A stretch of DNA of 64,000 nucleotides from Paenibacillus_AA sp045062745 (GCF_045062745.1 NZ_JBJGED010000020.1:62001-126000); one strand, 5' to 3'; positions 1 through 9,196 are shown, numbered from the stretch's first letter. Program-made: numbers and translations. Notes: a model not told the origin generated them from the sequence alone.

Positions 1-1959
1 TTCGACCCGATGGTGTTCCCGGTCGGAACCGGCGATACGCAGTACCTAGGCTCGGGAAGCGAGACGATCGAGACGGTGCGGAAGATCAAAGCGGCGTTCC
101 CGGAATGCCACACGATCATGGGCGTCAGCAACGTGTCGTTCGCCCTGCCGCCGGCCGGCCGGGAAGTGCTGAACTCGATCTACCTGTACCACTGCACGAA
201 GGCCGGACTCGACTATGCGATCGTCAATACTCAGCGCCTCGAGCGCTATGCCTCGATTCCGGAAGAGGAGCGCCGCCTGACGGAAAATTTGATTTTCAAC
301 ACGAACGATGAGACGCTCGCCGAGTTCGTCGCCCACTTCCGCGAGAAGAAGGTCGAGAAGAAGGAGAAAATCTCCAACCTTTCGCTCGAAGAGCGCCTGG
401 CCTCCTATGTCGTGGAAGGAACGAAGGAAGGGCTCCTCCCGGATCTGGAGCTAGCGCTGCAGAAATATGCGCCGCTCGAAATCATCAACGGTCCGCTCAT
501 GCGCGGGATGGAGGAGGTCGGCCGGCTGTTCAACAACAACGAGCTGATCGTCGCCGAAGTGCTCCAAAGTGCGGAAGTGATGAAGGCGTCCGTCGCCTAC
601 CTGGAGCCTCTCATGGAGCGCAACGAAAGCGCTGTGAAGGGCAAGATTCTTCTCGCCACGGTGAAGGGCGACGTGCACGACATCGGGAAAAACCTCGTCG
701 AGATCATTCTCTCGAACAACGGCTATCAGATCATCAACCTGGGGATCAAGGTTCCGCCGGAGCAGCTGATCGAGGCGTACCGCAAGGAAAAGCCCGATGC
801 GATCGGCTTGTCCGGACTGCTCGTGAAGTCGGCGCAGCAGATGGTCACGACGGCGCAAGATTTGAAGGCGGCCGGTATCGACGTGCCGATCCTCGTCGGC
901 GGCGCCGCCCTGACGCGCAAATTCACGCGCACGCGCATCGCGCCGGAGTACAACGGCCTCGTCGTGTACGCGAAGGACGCAATGGACGGCCTCGACATCG
1001 CGAACAAGATCAGCGATGCCGATCAGCGGCAGATTATGATCCAAGAGCTGAGAGAGGCGATTCAGTCGGATGTGATGGAAGCCGGCTCCCGTGTCAAGGA
1101 CGGCGAGGCGAAGCCGACCCGCGCGGCTCGCTCCATGGTCGCGAAAGACGTGCCGGTATATATGCCGCCGGATCTCGATCGTCACGTGCTGCGGGATTAT
1201 CCGGTCGACCACATCTTCCCGTATGTGAACATGCAGACGCTGCTCGGCCATCACCTCGGGCTGAAGGGCAAGGTCGAGCAGCTGCTCGCCGCCCGCGATC
1301 CGAAGGCGGTGCAGCTGCGCGAAGTGATCGACGAGCTGTTCGTGCAGGCGAAGGCGACGGGCACGCTGCGGGCGCAAGGCATGTACCGCTTCTTCCCGGC
1401 GCAGTCGGACGGCAACGATATTCTGATCTACGATCCGCAGGACACGACCAAGGTGCTGCACCGGTTCAGCTTTCCCCGCCAAGACGTCGAGCCGTTCCTG
1501 TGCCTCGCCGATTTCTTGCGATCGGTCGACAGCGGAGAGATGGACTACGTCGGCTTCCTCGTCGTTACCGCCGGCCAAGGCGTTCGCGAGCTGTCAAACG
1601 ATTGGAAGGACAAGGGCGACTACCTGCGCTCGCATGCGCTGCAGGCGTTCGCGCTGGAGCTGGCCGAAGGGTTCGCCGAGCGCGTGCATCATATGATGCG
1701 CGACGTGTGGGGCTTCCCGGATTCGCCGGAGCTCACGATGCAGCAGCGCTGGGGCGCCCGCTACCAAGGGATCCGCGTCTCGTTCGGGTACCCGGCGTGT
1801 CCGAACCTGGAAGACCAGGAGCCGCTCTTCCGCCTCATGCAGCCGGAAGATATCGGCGTCAACTTGACGGAAGGCTACATGATGGAGCCGGAAGCGTCCG
1901 TGTCGGCGATGGTATTCGCCCATCCGGAAGCCCGTTATTTCAATGTCGACAAGGCCTGA
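1..1959 (+). CDS. metH: Methionine synthase, cobalamin-dependent (3' part, 5' end outside window)
   Basis: Transfers the methyl group of methyltetrahydrofolate to homocysteine through cobalamin, in the cytoplasm. The reading frame is open from base 1, so the N-terminal homocysteine-binding part lies upstream; 652 residues are visible. They hold the end of the pterin-binding barrel, the helical cap, the B12-binding Rossmann domain with the DVHDIGKN motif (the histidine that ligates cobalt, codon near 676) and the AdoMet-dependent reactivation domain, ending with FGYPACPN, the usual SAM-site motif. The reactivation domain makes this the full-length MetH type rather than a short corrinoid protein. 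Nothing looks broken. It is followed by rnz after 41 bases. Confidence 0.96.
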   Translation, partial: FDPMVFPVGTGDTQYLGSGSETIETVRKIKAAFPECHTIMGVSNVSFALPPAGREVLNSIYLYHCTKAGLDYAIVNTQRLERYASIPEEERRLTENLIFNTNDETLAEFVAHFREKKVEKKEKISNLSLEERLASYVVEGTKEGLLPDLELALQKYAPLEIINGPLMRGMEEVGRLFNNNELIVAEVLQSAEVMKASVAYLEPLMERNESAVKGKILLATVKGDVHDIGKNLVEIILSNNGYQIINLGIKVPPEQLIEAYRKEKPDAIGLSGLLVKSAQQMVTTAQDLKAAGIDVPILVGGAALTRKFTRTRIAPEYNGLVVYAKDAMDGLDIANKISDADQRQIMIQELREAIQSDVMEAGSRVKDGEAKPTRAARSMVAKDVPVYMPPDLDRHVLRDYPVDHIFPYVNMQTLLGHHLGLKGKVEQLLAARDPKAVQLREVIDELFVQAKATGTLRAQGMYRFFPAQSDGNDILIYDPQDTTKVLHRFSFPRQDVEPFLCLADFLRSVDSGEMDYVGFLVVTAGQGVRELSNDWKDKGDYLRSHALQAFALELAEGFAERVHHMMRDVWGFPDSPELTMQQRWGARYQGIRVSFGYPACPNLEDQEPLFRLMQPEDIGVNLTEGYMMEPEASVSAMVFAHPEARYFNVDKA

Positions 1960-2000
1960 TTCAGGCTGTTATCCCATAAACTAAGAAAGGACGACCCGGA

Positions 2001-2951
2001 ATGGACCTGTATTTTCTCGGAACGGGGGCGGGGATGCCGTCCAAAGGCCGCAACGTGACCTCGATCGCCCTCCGTCTCGCCGAGGAGCGGGGGACGTTCT
2101 GGTTGTTCGATTGCGGCGAAGGAACGCAGCACCAGGTGCTGAATTCCCCGCTAAAACTGGGCAAGCTCGAGTATATCTTCATTACTCATCTTCACGGGGA
2201 CCATATTTTCGGGTTGCCCGGGCTGCTCTCGAGCCGCTCCTATCAAGGCGGTGACACGCCGCTTACGCTCTTCGGTCCGCCGGGGATCCGTACGTACTTG
2301 GAGACCGCGCTTACGCTCAGCCAGACGCACCTGGCCTATGAGCTGAAGGTGCAAGAGATCGCAGGCGGCATCGTGTTCGCCGATGATCAATTCGAGGTCA
2401 CCGCCGCGGAGGTGGAACATCGCATCGCGTGCTTCGGCTACCGCGTCCGCGAGCGCGATCGTCCAGGCAAGCTGGACGAAGCGCGCCTGCGGGCGGACGG
2501 GGTACCCGCCGGGCCGCTATACGGCCGGTTGAAGCGCGGCGAAGACGTCGCGCTGGACGACGGCCGGATCGTGCGCGGTGCGGATTATGTCGGGGCGCCG
2601 ATCGCGGGGCGTACCGTGGTCATCATGGGCGACACGCGGCGCTGCACGGCGGCGGTCGAACTGGCCCGCGGCGCCGACGTGCTCGTGCACGAGGCGACGT
2701 TCGCCGCGGACCTGTCGCCCATGGCGCAGCAGTATTACCACACGACGTCGACTGGCGCTGCCGAGGTAGCGGCGGAGGCGGGTGCGAAGGCGCTCATCCT
2801 GACGCACATCAGCTCCCGATATGCCGGTGAAGAAGCGGAAGCTCTGGCAGCGGAAGCGCGAAGCGTGTTTCCCAACACGGTCGTCGCCTACGATCATACG
2901 GTAGTTTCAGTGCCATTCGGTTCGGAACCATCAGAGGAGGAGCGAGAATGA
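2001..2951 (+). CDS. rnz: Ribonuclease Z
   Basis: Zinc-dependent endonuclease that trims the 3' ends of tRNA precursors. The 316-residue protein has the metallo-beta-lactamase core: GTGAGMPSKGRN at residues 8-19 and the metal-binding THLHGDH at 62-68, followed by a GDTRR motif and a late THIS histidine motif. The length is normal for long bacterial RNase Z. The start is ATG with an AAAGGA ribosome site about 10 bases upstream. Its last codons overlap the start of the following glycosylase gene in an ATGA junction, so the two are translationally coupled. Confidence 0.95.
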   Translation: MDLYFLGTGAGMPSKGRNVTSIALRLAEERGTFWLFDCGEGTQHQVLNSPLKLGKLEYIFITHLHGDHIFGLPGLLSSRSYQGGDTPLTLFGPPGIRTYLETALTLSQTHLAYELKVQEIAGGIVFADDQFEVTAAEVEHRIACFGYRVRERDRPGKLDEARLRADGVPAGPLYGRLKRGEDVALDDGRIVRGADYVGAPIAGRTVVIMGDTRRCTAAVELARGADVLVHEATFAADLSPMAQQYYHTTSTGAAEVAAEAGAKALILTHISSRYAGEEAEALAAEARSVFPNTVVAYDHTVVSVPFGSEPSEEERE

Positions 2952-3892
2952 AGGGAACTGTGCCGCTTACGGTGGTATTGGAGCCTAAGCCGCCCTACGA
3001 TTTCTCCCGCATGGTCCGCCGTTTGGAAGGCGTAGGGCACGAGCTGTACCGATATGAGGATGGCGCGCTTGTACGGACGATCCGGGTCAATGGCTCCGTC
3101 TATGGCGTTCGTATGCGCTCCGAAGGGACTGTGGAACAGCCAAGGCTCGTGATCGAGGTGTCTGGCAGCGGAAGTGCATCCCTGGATGCATCCACGGACC
3201 GGATGGCGATCACGGCTCATCTCAAGCGCATGCTGTCGGTCGATACGGAGCTGGACGGCCTGTATGAGAAGCTGGACGCCGATCCGCAGCTCGCCTTGCT
3301 TAGCCGGCGCTTCCACGGCTTCCGGTTCATTCTCGAGTCGGACCCGTTCGAGTGCATGATTAAGACGATTATCGGGCAGCAGCTGAATTTGTCGTTTGCC
3401 GCTACATTAAACCGCCGCCTGATCGAAGCGGTGTCCGAACCGTTCGAGATGAACGGCCGGCTCTATCCGGTGTTCCCTTCGCCGGAGCAAGTGGCCGCGT
3501 TAACGGTGGATCAGCTGAGGGAGCGGCAGTTCAGCCAGCGGAAGGCGGAATACGTCATTCATTTCGCCCGAGCGGTAGCGGAGGGGACACTCCCATTCGA
3601 TGCAGCGGCGCTGGACATGATGACCAACGACGAGCTCATGGAGCGGCTGCTTCCGTTCCGAGGGATTGGCCGGTGGACGGTGGAATGCTTCCTCCTGTTC
3701 GGCCTGGGCCGTCCCGACCTGCTGCCTGCGGCCGATATCGGGCTGCGCAACGGGCTGCGCCATCTGTACCGGATGGAGCATCAGCCTGCCGAAGATGAGG
3801 TGCGACAGATCGGAGCGGCGTGGTCCCCCTGGTCGAGCTATATCACTTACTATTTGTGGGAAAGCTTAAAGGAGAAAGACCTGCACGGCTAA
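2948..3892 (+). CDS. DNA-3-methyladenine glycosylase, AlkA/YfjP type
   Basis: Base-excision glycosylase of the HhH-GPD superfamily that removes alkylated purines. Of 314 residues, the C-terminal half has the helix-hairpin-helix GIGRWTVE, then a GPD-like loop with the likely catalytic Asp in AADIGLRN (around residue 262); the N-terminal 110 residues match an AlkA-type beta domain. The subfamily (AlkA or YfjP) cannot be settled by eye. The start overlaps the rnz stop by 4 bases after a GGAGGAG ribosome site. No SOS or Ada box was seen upstream. Confidence 0.88.
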   Translation: MKGTVPLTVVLEPKPPYDFSRMVRRLEGVGHELYRYEDGALVRTIRVNGSVYGVRMRSEGTVEQPRLVIEVSGSGSASLDASTDRMAITAHLKRMLSVDTELDGLYEKLDADPQLALLSRRFHGFRFILESDPFECMIKTIIGQQLNLSFAATLNRRLIEAVSEPFEMNGRLYPVFPSPEQVAALTVDQLRERQFSQRKAEYVIHFARAVAEGTLPFDAAALDMMTNDELMERLLPFRGIGRWTVECFLLFGLGRPDLLPAADIGLRNGLRHLYRMEHQPAEDEVRQIGAAWSPWSSYITYYLWESLKEKDLHG

Positions 3893-4004
3893 CTGTCAAT
3901 AGGCAGAAGCATAGTTCCGGGTTGCGTCATATAATGTGGCGAGACCTGTTTTTTGTCAAAACCGCACCGCCCATTTTTAAATATGCAAGTCTGGAGGGAT
4001 CCTC

Positions 4005-5309
4005 GTGACCAAATTTCATCTGATAGGGATCAAAGGGGCCGGCATGAGCGCCCTGGCGCAAGTGCTGCACGATATGGGGCACGATGTTCAAGGGTCTGAC
4101 ATAGACACTTATTTATTCACCCAAGCGCCGCTGGAACAGAAGCACATTCCGCTGCTGCCGTTCGACGAAGGCAATATTCATCGTGACTCGACCCGTTGCA
4201 TCATAGCGTCCAATGCATTCAAGGATGACCACCCCGAAGTGGCTGCCGCCGTTCGCGAGGGAAGGCCCTTTTATCGCTACCATCATTTTCTTGGGGAATG
4301 GATGAAACGGTTCACGACCGTAGCCGTTACGGGGGCACATGGGAAGACGTCGACGACCGGCATGATGGCCCATGTGTGCAAGGCGGTTCAGCCCACTTCC
4401 TACCTGATCGGAGACGGCACGGGGGCCGGAGTCCCGGACAGCACCCATTTTATATTCGAGAGCTGCGAATACCGGAGACATTTCCTCGCCTACTCGCCGG
4501 ACTATGCGATCATTACGAATATCGATTTCGACCACCCGGACTATTTTAAAGGAATCGAAGACGTCACGGCGGCCTTTCAATCGATGACCGATCAGGTTGG
4601 CAAGCATGTGATCGCGTTCGGCGACGACCCGAATGTGCGTTCGCTTCGATGTCGCGTGCCGGTGCTTCACTATGGGTTCGGGGAACGTAACGATCTTAGA
4701 GCGATTGATCTGCAGGTGGAGGGTGACGGCCTCTCCTTCGTAGCGAAGCTGCGCGACCACTCGCTCGGCCGGTTCATGATTCCCGGCTTCGGCAAGCATA
4801 ATGTGCTCAACGCGTTGGCGGTGCTCGGTGTCTGCATCTTGGAGGACTTCAACCTGGATGTCGTACGCGATCAGATGGCGACGTTCGGCGGGGTGAAGCG
4901 CCGGTTCTCGGAGAAGCGTCTTGGGGACAACGTCCTGATCGACGATTACGCCCATCATCCGACGGAAATTCGCGCCACGCTCGATGCGGTTCGTACAAAA
5001 TATCCAGACCGGAAGGTCGTGTCGGTATTCCAGCCGCATACGTACTCGCGTTTGGAGAAGTTCATGGACGACTTTGCCGATTCGCTGTCGGGTTCGGACG
5101 AGGTGTACTTGTGCGGCATTTTCGGCTCCGCCCGGGAAAATCAAGGGAACATCTCGATCGAGAACCTGATGGAGCGAATCCCGTCCTCCCGGCTCATCTC
5201 CGAGCAGAACATCGATGTGCTGCGGGACTATCAAGAGTGTGTGCTGCTGTTTATGGGTGCCGGGGATGTGCAAAAGTATCAGGAAAAATACGAGAAGTCG
5301 GTCAAATAA
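4005..5309 (+). CDS. murC: UDP-N-acetylmuramate--L-alanine ligase
   Basis: Adds L-alanine to UDP-MurNAc, the first amino-acid step of the peptidoglycan stem peptide. The 434 residues carry the N-terminal Rossmann motif GIKGAGMSALA, the Mur ligase ATP loop GAHGKTSTT near residue 110, and the MurC-typical stretch around ESCEYRRHF and TNIDFDHPDYF. Such a solitary murC outside the division/cell-wall cluster is usual in Bacilli. The start is GTG with a GGAGGG ribosome site 8 bases upstream. A strong terminator follows directly. An isolated TATAAT lies at about 3930 but no clear -35 was found. Confidence 0.95.
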   Translation: MTKFHLIGIKGAGMSALAQVLHDMGHDVQGSDIDTYLFTQAPLEQKHIPLLPFDEGNIHRDSTRCIIASNAFKDDHPEVAAAVREGRPFYRYHHFLGEWMKRFTTVAVTGAHGKTSTTGMMAHVCKAVQPTSYLIGDGTGAGVPDSTHFIFESCEYRRHFLAYSPDYAIITNIDFDHPDYFKGIEDVTAAFQSMTDQVGKHVIAFGDDPNVRSLRCRVPVLHYGFGERNDLRAIDLQVEGDGLSFVAKLRDHSLGRFMIPGFGKHNVLNALAVLGVCILEDFNLDVVRDQMATFGGVKRRFSEKRLGDNVLIDDYAHHPTEIRATLDAVRTKYPDRKVVSVFQPHTYSRLEKFMDDFADSLSGSDEVYLCGIFGSARENQGNISIENLMERIPSSRLISEQNIDVLRDYQECVLLFMGAGDVQKYQEKYEKSVK

Positions 5310-5310
5310 A

Positions 5311-5348
5311 AACGGAAGGTTCTCGTTCGAGAGGACCTTCCGTTTTTT
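5311..5348 (+). terminator. Rho-independent terminator after murC (bidirectional)
   Basis: Stem AACGGAAGGT/ACCTTCCGTT extended by TCTC/GAGA with a bulged GG, loop GTTC, then a run of six T. An A run on the 5' side means it can also serve the convergent YbjQ gene. Confidence 0.92.
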
Positions 5349-5363
5349 ATGCGTGATGGCGCC

Positions 5364-5678
5364 TTATTGAACTTTGACTGCAGTTCCGCTTACGGCGACC
5401 ATGAGCATCCCTTCCCGGATCACTTCGTAGTCGATGTCGATCCCGACGATGGCGTTCGCGCCTAACCGGGCCGCAGAAGACCGCATTTCTTCGAAAGCTA
5501 CCTCGCGCGCTTCCTTCAGCTTGTTCTCGTATGCCCCGGAGCGCCCGCCTACGATATCGGTGATCGAAGCGAAAATGTCACGGACAATGTTGGCCCCCAT
5601 AATCGCTTCGCCGGTGACGATGGACACGTACTCGACGATTTGGCGTCCTTCTACGGTTGGGGTCGTGGTAATAATCAT
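5364..5678 (-). CDS. YbjQ/UPF0145 family protein
   Basis: A 104-residue protein of the UPF0145 (YbjQ, PF01906) family, an oligomeric fold sometimes described as heavy-metal binding; its cellular role is not established. Recognised from the N-terminal TTTPTVEGRQI, the central VRDIFASITDIVGGRSGAYE and the C-terminal LGANAIVGIDIDYE. Full family length. The start is ATG with an AGGAGG ribosome site on the minus strand. It is monocistronic, convergent with murC and sharing its terminator. Confidence 0.93.
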   Translation of the reverse strand: MIITTTPTVEGRQIVEYVSIVTGEAIMGANIVRDIFASITDIVGGRSGAYENKLKEAREVAFEEMRSSAARLGANAIVGIDIDYEVIREGMLMVAVSGTAVKVQ

Positions 5679-5768
5679 GATCAGTTCCTCCTGAGTTCAG
5701 GCGTATGACTGGCAGCCCGATTTCTGTATTTACGATACCCCTATTGATACGAAACCATCATAAAAAAG

Positions 5769-5797
5769 TTGCAAACCCCCCGGAGTCGTCGTATAAC
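5769..5797 (+). promoter_or_regulatory. SigA-type promoter of the lrgAB-like operon
   Basis: TTGCAA (5769-5774), a 17-base spacer and TATAAC (5792-5797), 46 bases upstream of the TTG start of the LrgA-like gene. Confidence 0.6.
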
Positions 5798-5842
5798 AAG
5801 AGAAGAGTTTTCAATAGCGATCGAGTATGAGGGGTTGTTGGG

Positions 5843-6283
5843 TTGAAAGGGCTGGCGATATTATTCGGTTTTTTTTGGGCGGGCACGATCATTCATCAAA
5901 CGACAGGAATCCCGCTGCCAGGCAATGTAATTGGACTGGCGTTGTTCACGGCGGCGCTGTTCACCGGATTGGTGAAGCTGGAGTGGGTAGAGAAGAGCGC
6001 GCAGCTGCTCTTGAAGCATATGATGCTGTTCTGCGTGCCGGTTATCGTAGGGACGATCGCGTTCGTGCCAGTCATCGTCAACAATGGGGTACCGATCGTG
6101 CTTAGTCTGGTATTGAGTACGATAGTGACGATGCTCGTGACGGGATGGGTGACGCAAGCGGGGGCGAAGCGGACAGCCGCAAAGACGCGTACTGCGGAGC
6201 CGACCGAGCTGAAGGAGGCCGTCGCATCGGAAGCCGCGATTGGTACGACGATGGCGGAGAAGACGCAAGGGGGTGCGCTATGA
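5843..6283 (+). CDS. CidA/LrgA family holin-like membrane protein
   Basis: Small integral membrane protein of the LrgA/CidA family (PF03788). Family members act with an LrgB partner in murein hydrolase control or in pyruvate/overflow-metabolite transport. 146 residues with four hydrophobic segments in the first 110; the motif PLPGNVIGLALFTA matches the family signature. The C-terminal 35 residues are a polar, Ala/Glu-rich tail longer than in most homologues. The start is TTG, chosen because the family N-terminus begins there and a GAGGGG site precedes it. It overlaps the LrgB-like gene by 4 bases. Confidence 0.9.
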   Translation: MKGLAILFGFFWAGTIIHQTTGIPLPGNVIGLALFTAALFTGLVKLEWVEKSAQLLLKHMMLFCVPVIVGTIAFVPVIVNNGVPIVLSLVLSTIVTMLVTGWVTQAGAKRTAAKTRTAEPTELKEAVASEAAIGTTMAEKTQGGAL

Positions 6284-6975
6284 ACCCGATCGAATGGGGG
6301 GCGAACCCAGTATTCGGCGTGTCGGTTACGCTCATCGCGTATGTGGCGGCACTTGGTTTGCAGCGCAGATGGCCGTGGCTGAACGCTATGTTTATTTGCT
6401 GTCTTGCGATCATCCTCTTGCTCGTCCTTAGCGGCATCCCGTACGAATCGTACAAGGTCGGCGGGGACATGATCGCGTTCCTCTTGGGGCCGGCCACGGT
6501 GGCCCTCGGCGTCCCGCTCTACAAGCACGCGAAGGTGCTCATCGCCCGGATGCGCAGCGTCTTGTCCGGAATCGTAGCCGGATCGCTGTGCGGCATGTTC
6601 ACGAGCGCCTGCTTCGTCTGGCTGGCCGGAGGCAACCGCGAGCTGCTGATGACGATCATGCCGAAGTCGGTCACGTCGCCGATCTCGATGGAGATTGCCC
6701 GCCTGTTCGGCGGGATTCCCGAGCTGGCGGCGGTGTTGACGGTCCTCACCGGACTGTTCGGCAGTATGTTCGGTCCGGCGCTCTTGAGACTCGTCGGTGT
6801 GACCGACGGCTTGGCGATTGGAGCCGCGATGGGCACGTCCGCGCACGGCATCGGGACGTCCCGCGTGATTCAGGAGTCGGAATTGCAAGGGAGCGCCAGC
6901 GGGTTCGCGATGGGAGCGGCCGGGCTCATCTCCACGTTCGCAGCGATGCCGATCTACTATTGGATGCACCCTTGA
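6280..6975 (+). CDS. LrgB/CidB family membrane protein
   Basis: Partner of the preceding LrgA-like protein (PF04172). 231 residues, strongly hydrophobic, with about six membrane segments and the family hallmarks LGPATVALGVPLY and GTSAHGIGTSRVIQ. The open frame extends further upstream, but the ATG at 6280 overlapping the lrgA stop gives the family's normal N-terminus. Translational coupling through ATGA argues that the two proteins are made in equal amounts. Whether the pair serves lysis control or pyruvate transport (as YsbAB/PftAB does) cannot be told from sequence. Confidence 0.92.
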   Translation: MNPIEWGANPVFGVSVTLIAYVAALGLQRRWPWLNAMFICCLAIILLLVLSGIPYESYKVGGDMIAFLLGPATVALGVPLYKHAKVLIARMRSVLSGIVAGSLCGMFTSACFVWLAGGNRELLMTIMPKSVTSPISMEIARLFGGIPELAAVLTVLTGLFGSMFGPALLRLVGVTDGLAIGAAMGTSAHGIGTSRVIQESELQGSASGFAMGAAGLISTFAAMPIYYWMHP

Positions 6976-6988
6976 CAAAGGCTGCAGC

Positions 6989-7018
6989 AACCGTCCGAAG
7001 GGGCGGTTTATTTTTTTT
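6989..7018 (+). terminator. Terminator after lrgAB-like operon
   Basis: Stem AACCGTCC/GGGCGGTT with one U-G pair, loop GAAG, then TTA and eight T. Confidence 0.88.
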
Positions 7019-7148
7019 GGATAAGTTCCCGTAAACACAATAAAACCTTTACAACTAGAAAACGCCGATTTTACGTTTGCCTGCTAAGCTAGCTGGAGGA
7101 ACTGAGTTAGAGGCTGCCAATAGCCGCATACATGAAGGAGGAATTTGC

Positions 7149-8111
7149 ATGGATACAGGCAGTCATTTGCTGTTCGGGGCGACATTGGCCGGATTGGCCT
7201 ACTTGGATCCGGCGGTGGCGCATCATTCCGGCATCGGATTGGCCTTGATAGCCGGAACGATGATCGGCTCTCATGCACCGGATCTTGATATGGTAGTACG
7301 TTTGAAAAGCTATTCAGCCTACGTGAAACATCATCGCGGCCTTTCGCATTCGATTCCCGCTTTATTTCTATGGCCGCTCGTGATCGCCTTCCCGTTGGCC
7401 CTGATCTTTCATGTGATGCCGCTGGCCGGGCATCTCTACTTCTGGACGATGATTGCCGTCATGCTGCACGTACTGCTGGATTTGTTCAATGCCTATGGGG
7501 TCCAATGCGCCCGCCCATTCTCCAACCGATGGCTGCATCTGGACACCCTGGCACTGTTCGAGCCGTTCCTGATCGTCCTGCACGTGTCCGGTCTAGGGTT
7601 ATGGCTGTGGACGGATTTGTCTCCGGGGCCGCTGTTCGCATGGATTTACGGACTTACATTCGTCTACATGGCATGCCGGTATTGGCACCGTCGTTTCATT
7701 GCGAGAGCGGTGAGGGAGGTGCTCAAGATGTCTGGCCGTGTCAAGCTTGTGCCTGGGTTGTACTGGTTCAAGTGGCAATACTTGATGGAAGACCAGGATT
7801 ACTACTACACCGGTCATGTACGCTACAAGCATGTTACGGTTCAAGACAAGTACGAACGTGCTCAGAACCATTTGGTAATCGAAGCGACCAAGGGGACGGA
7901 TGGAGTACGGGCATTTTTGCAGCTCGCTCAGAACATCCACGTTAGGTTCACGGAACGGGAAAACGGCTACGAGGTACAATGGAGGGACGTGAGGTTCTGG
8001 CACAACCAGAAGCTGCCGTTCGGCGCGGACGTGATTCTGGACCGCAATCTGAACGTAATCAGCGACCGCGTGGGGTGGAACAAGAAGTACTGGGACCCGC
8101 CCTATGTATGA
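7149..8111 (+). CDS. yfhP: YdjM/YfhP-type membrane-bound metal-dependent hydrolase
   Basis: Member of the YdjM family (PF04307), putative membrane metal-dependent hydrolases without a known substrate. 320 residues; the N-terminus MDTGSHLLFGATLAGLA and the His/Asp pattern GSHAPDLD then HHRGLSHS are the family's metal-site motifs. About four membrane segments lie in residues 15-190, followed by a soluble C-terminal domain rich in aromatic residues, the YfhP layout. The ATG at 7149 follows AAGGAGG by 8 bases; the open frame further upstream lacks a ribosome site. B. subtilis YfhP is the closest name I can give. Confidence 0.85.
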   Translation: MDTGSHLLFGATLAGLAYLDPAVAHHSGIGLALIAGTMIGSHAPDLDMVVRLKSYSAYVKHHRGLSHSIPALFLWPLVIAFPLALIFHVMPLAGHLYFWTMIAVMLHVLLDLFNAYGVQCARPFSNRWLHLDTLALFEPFLIVLHVSGLGLWLWTDLSPGPLFAWIYGLTFVYMACRYWHRRFIARAVREVLKMSGRVKLVPGLYWFKWQYLMEDQDYYYTGHVRYKHVTVQDKYERAQNHLVIEATKGTDGVRAFLQLAQNIHVRFTERENGYEVQWRDVRFWHNQKLPFGADVILDRNLNVISDRVGWNKKYWDPPYV

Positions 8112-8118
8112 AAATAAC

Positions 8119-8153
8119 GAAACTCCCGTCCTCATGCCGAGAACGGGAGTTTC
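8119..8153. terminator. Bidirectional hairpin between yfhP-like gene and sufU
   Basis: Perfect 11-bp stem GAAACTCCCGT/ACGGGAGTTTC with a 13-base loop between convergent genes. The U-tract is weak on both strands. Confidence 0.7.
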
Positions 8154-8188
8154 ATCTATACGCACCCTCTATACCGGATTCCCTGAAT

Positions 8189-8641
8189 TTAGTGACGGTG
8201 TTCTTCCTGCTGATGCAGCGCCTTCTCCAGCCCATTCCAGCCGAGGAGAGAGCAGTTGTGGCGGGCCCGCAGCTTGTGAACGCCGGACAGCGCGAGCGCA
8301 TCGCCGAGGGCATCTTCGTCCTCCGGCAATTCGCCTTTCTTGATCATGTCGTTGAACAGGTGAATCGCATGCTTCGCTTCCTCGACCGTCTTGCCCTTCA
8401 CGACATCGGTCATCATCGAGCAGGAGGCCATGCTGATCGAGCAGCCTTCTCCTTCGAACTTGATGTCCGTGATCCGGTCGTTTTCGTCCACGTTCATGTA
8501 GAGCACCATCACGTCGCCGCACGTCGGATTTTTGTAAGGGAGCTGCAGCGCGCCTTCATCCGTCAGCTTGCCTTTGTTGCGCGGCTTCTTATAGTGGTCC
8601 ATCACAATTTGTTTATATAGAGCTTCCAAGTTATCCATCAT
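8189..8641 (-). CDS. sufU: Iron-sulfur cluster assembly protein SufU
   Basis: Zinc-dependent sulfurtransferase that accepts sulfur from the cysteine desulfurase SufS. 150 residues with NPTCGD, the FEGEGCSISMAS signature and a third conserved Cys in RHNC near the C-terminus. The frame is open upstream, but the ATG at 8641 follows AGGTGA by 8 bases and gives the family N-terminus (LEALYKQIVMDHYK). In Bacillus the gene lies inside sufCDSUB; here it stands alone between a YfhP-like gene and a small divergent gene. Confidence 0.94.
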   Translation of the reverse strand: MMDNLEALYKQIVMDHYKKPRNKGKLTDEGALQLPYKNPTCGDVMVLYMNVDENDRITDIKFEGEGCSISMASCSMMTDVVKGKTVEEAKHAIHLFNDMIKKGELPEDEDALGDALALSGVHKLRARHNCSLLGWNGLEKALHQQEEHRH

Positions 8642-8802
8642 CGGAACGTCACCTCGTGCGATATTAATTAGGTCTACCATGTAGCATGTTCCCTCTATCA
8701 TACTACAATCCGTTTCCGATTGGAATCGCCGTCGGCTTCGCATAGATCCGCAGTCCCGTAGGCAACCTAAGCCCAACGATCTGAAGAGGAGGATGTAAAG
8801 CA

Positions 8803-9015
8803 ATGATCCACTCCAACCCGCAGCATAATTATATTGCGAACACGAACGAGGCGTGGGGCGCCATGATGGAGACGACCGGCTACAATGCGGCGAGCAGCGT
8901 GGACGAGGAGTTCCTGCCGCTGTCCGGCTCGGTCGTAGAGATGCAGGATGACCAGAACCGCAACCTCGATCCGACTCGGATTCGCTTCGATTATTACGAT
9001 GGCTATGATGTGTAA
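8803..9015 (+). CDS. Small acidic protein of unknown function
   Basis: 70 residues, not recognised. The sequence is polar and acidic, rich in Asn and Asp, with a Tyr/Asp-rich end (DYYDGYDV), no membrane segment and no Cys, so probably a small soluble protein. An AGGAGG ribosome site lies 9 bases before the ATG, and codon use resembles the neighbours, which argues that it is real. It is divergent from sufU with 161 bases between start codons. Confidence 0.6.
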   Translation: MIHSNPQHNYIANTNEAWGAMMETTGYNAASSVDEEFLPLSGSVVEMQDDQNRNLDPTRIRFDYYDGYDV

Positions 9016-9108
9016 GCGGGGATAGCCGTTAAAAACTTTCCCGGGAAAGCGCAGGAACCGACATCGCTCATCAAGATTATGGCCATACACGAACCGGCCG
9101 TTCGACGT

Positions 9109-9183
9109 AAAAAACCTGTCTCCGACACAACCCGCCACCGCAATACGGTCAGGCGAAGGACGATGTCGAGAAACAGGTTTTTT
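9109..9183. terminator. Long hairpin between convergent units
   Basis: AAAAAACCTGT (from 9109) pairs with ACAGGTTTTTT (to 9183) and the helix continues imperfectly through CGACA/TGTCG. A and T runs on the two sides allow termination in both directions, for the small gene and the ABC exporter. Confidence 0.8.
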
Positions 9184-9196
9184 CATACGTAATGTA

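Noticed and set aside
451..1578. 375-codon open frame on the minus strand inside metH
   Set aside because: It is antisense to an intact, conserved domain series and results from GC-rich codon bias; no ribosome site.
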